This document shows, piece by piece, positions 28,607 to 34,284 of a DNA stretch of 34,284 bases. The stretch's first letter is position 1, and every line of letters begins with the position of its first letter. The position numbers were made by a program, and so were the translations under genes. This stretch comes from Spirochaetia bacterium. GTDB lineage: Bacteria > Spirochaetota > Spirochaetia > PWKH01. Where the stretch lies: NCBI GenBank assembly GCA_007128345.1, contig SKXS01000024.1, positions 1-34,284 of the forward strand, written 5' to 3'. Under the pieces are notes generated by a model that saw nothing but the letters and a program-made list of their open reading frames with translations, had not been told where the DNA came from and ran no database searches.

Positions 28607-29836
28607 ATGAAGAGACTCATCGCAGTACTCATTGTATTGACAATCGTCCTGGTTTCAGCAAGTGCTGCCGGGACACGCGACGTGTCGCACCTCATCCCTG
28701 TGGAATCTGCAGGATTTGAGGACGGCATCTATTTTGCCCAGGAACCCGGATTCGCGGAACGCAGCGGCTGGAAGTACGTCGTCACCCTTGAAGTGGCAGG
28801 AGGCAGGATCGTATCAGCTGACTGGAACGGGGCGCACCGGAATGCCGGCCTTGACAAAAAGACCCTGGATAAAATGGGCGGCTACCAGATGGTGGCCCGA
28901 GGCGGCGCCATAGACGAATGGTATGTCCAGGCGCAGCGGGTTGAGCAGAAGCTCATAGAAACCCAGGATCTCGCTTCCCTGCCCTACGATGAAGGCGGGT
29001 ACACCGACGCGGTGAGCGGAGTAACCATACATATCAATGAATTTGTGGATTTGGCAGCTGAAGCGCTTGCCCAGGGACCGGTAGGACGCGGACCCCATGC
29101 TGACGGGAGCTACTTTGCCCAGGATCTCCAGTTCCCTGAACGGGGAAGCTGGAAGAGCACCGTCAGGCTCACAGTCATCAACGGATACATCGTTGCAGCC
29201 AACTGGAGCGGAGTCAATCCGCAAGGTGACGACAAGAAGACCGTTGACCGTGCAGGCGGCTACCAGATGGTGGCACGGGGCGGCGCCATCGACGAGTGGT
29301 ACGTCCAGGCAGGACGGGTGGAGGCCCATCTGCTGGAGACACAGGATCCCCGCATCCCCTATGATGAAGGCGGGTACACCGACGCAGTCAGCGGCGTGAC
29401 CATCTATATTAATGATTTTGTCAGACTGGTCCACAAAGCCCTTGAGAAGGGTCCCGTGGGCGCACCTCCCTACGTTGACGGTAGGTACACCGCACAGGAG
29501 GCAGATTTCAACGAGCGGACCGGATGGAAGTCCACTATTGAGATCCTCGTTTCCGGCGGATTCATCGTTGATGTCAACTGGAGCGCAATTCACCGGGACG
29601 GACGTGACAAGAAGACCGTAGACCGTGCCGGAGAGTACCAGATGGTGGCCCGGGGCGGCGCCATAGACGAGTGGTACGTTCAGGCAGGCCGGGTGGAGGC
29701 CCATCTGCTGGAAACACAGAATCCCCACATCCCCCACGATGAGGGCGGGTACACCGATGCAATAAGCGGCGTGACCATCTACATAGATGACTTTGTCAAA
29801 CTCGCAGACAAGGCGCTCGAAGGAGCTCGAAGATAG
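28607..29836 (+). CDS. Secreted protein with three tandem FMN-binding domains
   Basis: Signal peptide MKRLIAVLIVLTIVLVSASA; three repeats each ending YTDA(V/I)SGVTI; cggaggaatttacc RBS. Confidence 0.9.
   Translation: MKRLIAVLIVLTIVLVSASAAGTRDVSHLIPVESAGFEDGIYFAQEPGFAERSGWKYVVTLEVAGGRIVSADWNGAHRNAGLDKKTLDKMGGYQMVARGGAIDEWYVQAQRVEQKLIETQDLASLPYDEGGYTDAVSGVTIHINEFVDLAAEALAQGPVGRGPHADGSYFAQDLQFPERGSWKSTVRLTVINGYIVAANWSGVNPQGDDKKTVDRAGGYQMVARGGAIDEWYVQAGRVEAHLLETQDPRIPYDEGGYTDAVSGVTIYINDFVRLVHKALEKGPVGAPPYVDGRYTAQEADFNERTGWKSTIEILVSGGFIVDVNWSAIHRDGRDKKTVDRAGEYQMVARGGAIDEWYVQAGRVEAHLLETQNPHIPHDEGGYTDAISGVTIYIDDFVKLADKALEGARR
28706..29830 (+). repeat. Three tandem 375-bp domain repeats
   Basis: Putative flavinylated Thr at residues 140, 265, 390 (period 125 aa); copies 2 and 3 near-identical over YQMVARGGAIDEWYVQAGRVEAHLLETQ. 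Confidence 0.85.
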
Positions 29837-29842
29837 CACACC

Positions 29843-29870
29843 AAACGGCCAGGAAGTCACCTGGCCGTTT
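29843..29870 (+). terminator. Intrinsic terminator after the FMN-binding protein gene
   Basis: AAACGGCCAGG-aagtca-CCTGGCCGTTT, 11-bp perfect stem, followed by ccttt. Confidence 0.8.
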
Positions 29871-29914
29871 CCTTTCTGCTTGACCAATACCCCAATGTAT
29901 CCCATGATGCCGGT

Positions 29915-30985
29915 ATGAAACTGTTCACCAAGTTCCGCAGACGCAGGGACGTGACGATCCTCTCCATAGACGGCGGGGGGGTGAGAGGCATCATTCCCAT
30001 CACCGTCCTGCTGGCGCTGCAGCAGGAAATGGAGCTCCAGGACATCAAGCTGCCTCTGTATGCCTGTTTCGACCTGATAGCGGGATCTTCCACCGGAGGC
30101 CTGGTGGCCCTAGGCCTGGCGGCCCCCAATGCGAACCTTCCGAAAGATGATGCTTCACCTGACAGACCGAAGCAGCGGAACCTCCCCGCTCCCATCCTGC
30201 CCGCAATGACATTGGAGAGCATCCTCCATATCTATGAAGCGCGAAGCGGAGACATCTTCCCCCAGGGTCCCCTGAAGGACCTCAGGGCTCTCGCACAGCT
30301 GTTTACCGAGAAGTACCAGGAAGACTCCCTGGAAAATCTGATTTATGAAATTTTCGGCGACCTCTCCATGGCGGATGCTCTGACACCAGCAATGATTACC
30401 TCCTACGAATGTCTTTCCGGAGAACCCTTCCTCTTCACATCCTATGCCGACCACCCCTACCGCATGCGGGAAGCAGCCAGGGCGACCACCGCCGCACCTA
30501 CCTATTTTTCCCCTACGGTCATCAGGTCACCTGAAGACGGGACAAACAGGTGCTTCATAGACGGCGGGGTGGCGGCAAACAATCCCGCGCTCTACGCCTA
30601 CTGCGAGGCCAGGAAGCTCTATCCTGAGGCGATACGGTTTCACATCCTCTCAATCGGCACATCGGGAAGTTCCTTCTCCGTATCCATGGGCAACATTAAG
30701 CGTATGGGAATTCTTGACTGGATTTCTCCTGCAAAGGGTGTTCCCCTGCTCAACGCCTATGCCGCCAGCCAGTACTATACCCAGGAGCATGTGCTGAAGA
30801 ATATTGAGGGGGTGACCTATCACCGTATTGCCGGAAACAAGGGGAATATATCAATTCCTATGGATGACTCCAGCAGGGAGAACATCCTGCGCGTCAAGCG
30901 AACCGCAAGCGCCATTGTCAGGGACCACGAGGAGGTGATCGAAGCGTACTGCAGGCTCTACCTCGCCAACCGACGGCATGCGTGA
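29915..30985 (+). CDS. Patatin-like phospholipase family protein
   Basis: LSIDGGGVRGIIPI; GSSTGG nucleophile motif; FIDGGVAANNPALYA. Confidence 0.92.
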   Translation: MKLFTKFRRRRDVTILSIDGGGVRGIIPITVLLALQQEMELQDIKLPLYACFDLIAGSSTGGLVALGLAAPNANLPKDDASPDRPKQRNLPAPILPAMTLESILHIYEARSGDIFPQGPLKDLRALAQLFTEKYQEDSLENLIYEIFGDLSMADALTPAMITSYECLSGEPFLFTSYADHPYRMREAARATTAAPTYFSPTVIRSPEDGTNRCFIDGGVAANNPALYAYCEARKLYPEAIRFHILSIGTSGSSFSVSMGNIKRMGILDWISPAKGVPLLNAYAASQYYTQEHVLKNIEGVTYHRIAGNKGNISIPMDDSSRENILRVKRTASAIVRDHEEVIEAYCRLYLANRRHA

Positions 30986-31620
30986 ACGACTGCAGCGAGC
31001 CGCTGCGCCTGGGTGCGCATGAAGCGGGAAAAGCCCTTGGGCCGACGGTCTTCACTGTCATCCGAGACAATTTTTACGATTACCAGGGGCACATGACGGC
31101 GCTCACAGACATAGGCAACGGAAAAACTCTCCATATCAACTGCGGCTATGCCGTTCCACGCAGAGCTCCCAAAGAGGCGGGCTTTATCATGGGGGGTAAA
31201 GAACCTGTCTCCCGATGCTATCCCGCAGCCGTCACGGGGCCTCCCGCCTGCCGCATCAGATACCACACGGGCAAGCCGTGCCCCCCACGGATGGGATAGT
31301 GCACTGCGCATGGGAACAGGCTCCCGGGATCCCAATGACGGATTGAGGAAGCTGTCGGCATCTGAAGCCCAATGGGGAATCACCATATCACCTACGGAAA
31401 GTGCAGGGTCTGCTCCACCGCATATGCCCAGGTGGAGCACCGCCTCGGGGGCGCATGCATGGAGGCACTCCTGGATTGAGAGCGCACTGTGCACCTTCCC
31501 GGTTCCAAGGCAGCAGACAAAGAGATCTTCAGCCAGGGAAATCAGGCCCTCACCCACCTCCACGCCTGGCGGCATGAGCCCCTGAAGCTCACCTGCCATA
31601 GCTGCGGTCACGAGAATCAT
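30958..31620 (-). CDS. Nucleoside phosphorylase/nucleosidase family protein (MTAN/futalosine-hydrolase-like)
   Basis: VLHLGICGGADPALSVGDMVIP; GIASGDRFF; AAVDMESFSVAYVCERRHVPLVIVKIVSDDSE. Confidence 0.75.
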   Translation of the reverse strand: MILVTAAMAGELQGLMPPGVEVGEGLISLAEDLFVCCLGTGKVHSALSIQECLHACAPEAVLHLGICGGADPALSVGDMVIPHWASDADSFLNPSLGSREPVPMRSALSHPWGARLARVVSDAAGGRPRDGCGIASGDRFFTPHDKARLFGSSAWNGIAAVDMESFSVAYVCERRHVPLVIVKIVSDDSEDRRPKGFSRFMRTQAQRLAAVVHACRRLAR

Positions 31621-32504
31621 AGGGGTACTTCCAGTTCTTCGAACTCAGCATGCTCAGGAAGTTCGTGGATCATGGGAATAACCCGCTCAAGGAGGATTCC
31701 CTCCCTGCGCGGAACTTCCGACTCCATGCTCACCCGCAGCGCCGCCTGTACCACCTCCGCTGCGTGGAAGGCAGCCTTCGGCAGGGAATTCCCATGCAGT
31801 ATGGATCCGGTCATGACGCTTGCAAAGAGGTCTCCTGTTCCGGGGTATGATGCAGGCACATACGGATGCTCAGTCCGCCAGTGCCTATTGCTTCGGCTGT
31901 CACGGATGTACACGCCGCAGAGATTCTCCCTGCCTTTCACCGGAACGCCGGTCAGCACGGCTTGGGACGGACCCATTCCGGTGAGTCTGCAAAGCCAGTC
32001 AGCCACTTCCTCTTCCGTGAGCAGCGGTCTCCACGGTTCATCCAGCAGCAGTGCCGCCTCGGTCACGTTCGGGGTAATCACGTCTGCCTGGGAAGCAAGC
32101 TCCTTCATCCTGGCTATGAGGCTTCCGTCAACTGGGCCGTAGGGTTCCCCGTCATCTCCGAGCACAGGATCAACGACTACCAGGGTATGTGCATCGGCGC
32201 ACCGGGAGATCAGGCCGGAGACCAGTTCGGTCTGACGGTAGGAACCCAGAAATCCGCTGTACACGCAGGAAAACAGGAGCCCGAGGGAACTCCAGTGATC
32301 TATGATGGCGCCCATCTCCTCAGTGAGGTCCCGGTAGACATAGCCGCTGAATCCGTCGGTCTGGGTTGAGAGCAGCGCAGTCGGCAGCGGACACACCTGT
32401 ATGCCCATAGATGAAAGCACGGGGAGCACTACCGTCAGCGATGCTTTTCCGAATCCTGAGATATCATGCACCGCCGCAAGCCTGGGAATCTCTTTACTGA
32501 TCAT
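31617..32504 (-). CDS. Pyridoxal/pyridoxamine kinase family protein
   Basis: VHDISGFGKASLTVVLPVLSSMGIQVCPLPTALLSTQTDGF; PVLGDDGEPYG; ITPNVTEAALL; YPGTGDLFASVMTG. Confidence 0.9.
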   Translation of the reverse strand: MISKEIPRLAAVHDISGFGKASLTVVLPVLSSMGIQVCPLPTALLSTQTDGFSGYVYRDLTEEMGAIIDHWSSLGLLFSCVYSGFLGSYRQTELVSGLISRCADAHTLVVVDPVLGDDGEPYGPVDGSLIARMKELASQADVITPNVTEAALLLDEPWRPLLTEEEVADWLCRLTGMGPSQAVLTGVPVKGRENLCGVYIRDSRSNRHWRTEHPYVPASYPGTGDLFASVMTGSILHGNSLPKAAFHAAEVVQAALRVSMESEVPRREGILLERVIPMIHELPEHAEFEELEVPL

Positions 32505-32607
32505 ATGCTTCTCTCCATGTGCACGAACGCAGGGTATAATACCACAGATGGTGTACAAAATCATCACCTTCTGGTACGCTTCATGTGGTTATCAACAGGA
32601 GGCATCA

Positions 32608-34284
32608 ATGCATACCATCCGATTGACCGATACCCCGCCTGCCGGCGAATCAGTGCTCGCATCCCTTGATGAGATGATCCTGTCAGCATCCGGCTGGAGG
32701 AAGGTGTTTGCCGCCGACCGCGATGAAGAGAGCATCTCATGGGAGATCACCCGGGAGGACGGCTACCTTGCAGGCCTGGCGGCACTGGTGTTTTCACGGT
32801 TCCTCCGAGAAGCAGATCCTGACGCCCGCATCCTCGTCCTTGCCATGGACGCACGTTTTACCGGCCCGGCCATAGCTGAATACATGTTCCGGGTATTTTC
32901 AGCACTCCAGTGGGAGGTGCGCTGCCTTTCCATAGCCCCTGTACCCGAAGTCATCGCATACCTCACCTCCGATGCTTCGATCAGCGGATGTGCATATATT
33001 TCGGCCAGCCACAATCCGGTGGGGCACAACGGGATGAAATTCATCGCCGCATCGGGGGTCATCGGGGGAAATGACTCTGCCAGGCTCATCAGATCCATGC
33101 GGGATGCCTGTACCAATGCGCATGCCCTGCAGGAGGTGCACACCTGCCTGCATCGTTCAGACAGCACATCCTGGGAGACCGCATGTCATGAGGAATCCGT
33201 ATGGAAGCAGCATGCAGAAGACGCATACCGCCAATTCATCGGCCTTACCGCGTCAGGCAGTTTCTGTACATGCACAGTTGATGATCTCTACAACCGGATC
33301 CGCTCATCGCTGAGCAGATCTCCCATGGGAATCGTCATCGACTTCAACGGGAGCGCGAGGACCCGTTCAATCGACGTGCAGCTGCTTGAAAGCATCGGTA
33401 TCCGCGTGCGTACCATCAATGAGAAACCCAGGCAAATTGCCCATCCAATCATCCCTGAAGGTGAAAACCTCATCCCCTGCGCCCGTGCGCTTGAAGAGGC
33501 CTGGAGGACGGACCCCTCCTTTTCCATGGGGTATCTCCCGGACAACGACGGGGACAGGGGGAACATCGTCATCATTGATGAGGCCACCGGAGAAGCGAAG
33601 CCCGTTGAAGCCCAGGAGCTTTTTGCTCTAGTTACAGTCTCAGAGCTCTCCTACCTGGTCCAGCAGGGGGTCACTGAAGGACTCGCCGTGGTGGTCAACG
33701 GTCCTACCTCCATGCGCATTGACGAGATAGCCCGCTTTTTCAATGCAGAGGTTTTCCGGTCTGAGGTAGGTGAAGCGAACGTTGTCGAACTGGCCCGAAT
33801 AAAACGCAGGGAAGGCTGCATTGTGCGCATCCTTGGGGAAGGGTCCAACGGAGGCAACATCACCCACCCATCGGTGGTTCGGGATCCATTGAACACCCTC
33901 CTCTCCCTGGTTAAGCTGCTTGCCCTGCGGGACACCCCGAACAGCAGGGGACTGGCAGGCATCTGGAGGGATGCCGCCGGCCTCACTGGTCCGTTTCCTC
34001 AGATACACACGCTCCAAGATATACCGGCAACCCTGCCTGCGTACATAACGACAGGAGTAACCGAAGAACGTGCGCTCATGCATCTGTCAACGCGTGACCA
34101 GTCAAGCCTCAAGGCCGAATACGAGCGGCTCTTCCTGGAAGCTTGGGAGAGGGAGCGGGATCTCTTCAGGGAACAGTTCGGCATATGCTCATGGAAAGCG
34201 GTGCAGTATGAAGGCACTGCCGCCCGTGACGGCATTGGGCCGGGCAGCCGATCCCAGGAGGCATCCGGAGGATTGAAAATCATC
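32608..34284 (+). CDS. Phosphohexomutase (phosphoglucomutase/phosphomannomutase family), 3'-truncated by window end
   Basis: My translation from ATG 32608 (caggaggcatca RBS): YISASHNPVGHNGMKF, GYLPDNDGDRGNIVII; frame open to 34284; absent from ORF track because no stop in window. Confidence 0.85.
   Translation, partial: MHTIRLTDTPPAGESVLASLDEMILSASGWRKVFAADRDEESISWEITREDGYLAGLAALVFSRFLREADPDARILVLAMDARFTGPAIAEYMFRVFSALQWEVRCLSIAPVPEVIAYLTSDASISGCAYISASHNPVGHNGMKFIAASGVIGGNDSARLIRSMRDACTNAHALQEVHTCLHRSDSTSWETACHEESVWKQHAEDAYRQFIGLTASGSFCTCTVDDLYNRIRSSLSRSPMGIVIDFNGSARTRSIDVQLLESIGIRVRTINEKPRQIAHPIIPEGENLIPCARALEEAWRTDPSFSMGYLPDNDGDRGNIVIIDEATGEAKPVEAQELFALVTVSELSYLVQQGVTEGLAVVVNGPTSMRIDEIARFFNAEVFRSEVGEANVVELARIKRREGCIVRILGEGSNGGNITHPSVVRDPLNTLLSLVKLLALRDTPNSRGLAGIWRDAAGLTGPFPQIHTLQDIPATLPAYITTGVTEERALMHLSTRDQSSLKAEYERLFLEAWERERDLFREQFGICSWKAVQYEGTAARDGIGPGSRSQEASGGLKII

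Noticed and set aside
28814-29905. 363-aa minus-strand ORF opposite the FMN-binding gene
   Set aside because: Repetitive antisense shadow of the triple-domain repeat; no RBS or family signature.
29915-30985. Patatin as evidence of a CBASS defence island
   Set aside because: No CD-NTase, ubiquitin-like, TIR or HORMA partner nearby; neighbours are metabolic.

Overview
This looks like about 34 kb of spirochaete-like chromosome, gene dense with roughly 33 protein genes. I saw no rRNA, tRNA, CRISPR array or transposase. Most of it is core metabolism and informational genes: asnS, manA, PPi-PFK, folC, an NFACT protein, miaA, a probable rpoZ, a cytidylate-kinase-like protein, yicC and murC. The standout accessory feature is a locus at about 22.8-29.9 kb that resembles flavin-based extracellular/extracytosolic electron transfer (FLEET/Rnf-like) systems. 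It contains a polyprenyl diphosphate synthase, an NDH-2 with a C-terminal membrane domain, an ApbE lipoprotein (FMN transferase), an EcfT/CbiQ-like protein, a Gx-transporter family protein, a NusG domain II protein, and a secreted protein with three FMN-binding domains whose predicted flavinylation threonines are exactly 125 residues apart. Other items worth a second look are a LuxR-type regulator with a degenerate receiver next to a secreted Gly/Ala-rich protein, a divergent MEMO1-like protein, a possible membrane-anchored pseudokinase, a small zinc-ribbon protein, a candidate leaderless apbE mRNA, and an RBS-sequestering hairpin in front of folC. The last gene, a phosphohexomutase, runs off the window and is missing from the ORF track. 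All family calls come from reading motifs by eye. No database search was run.
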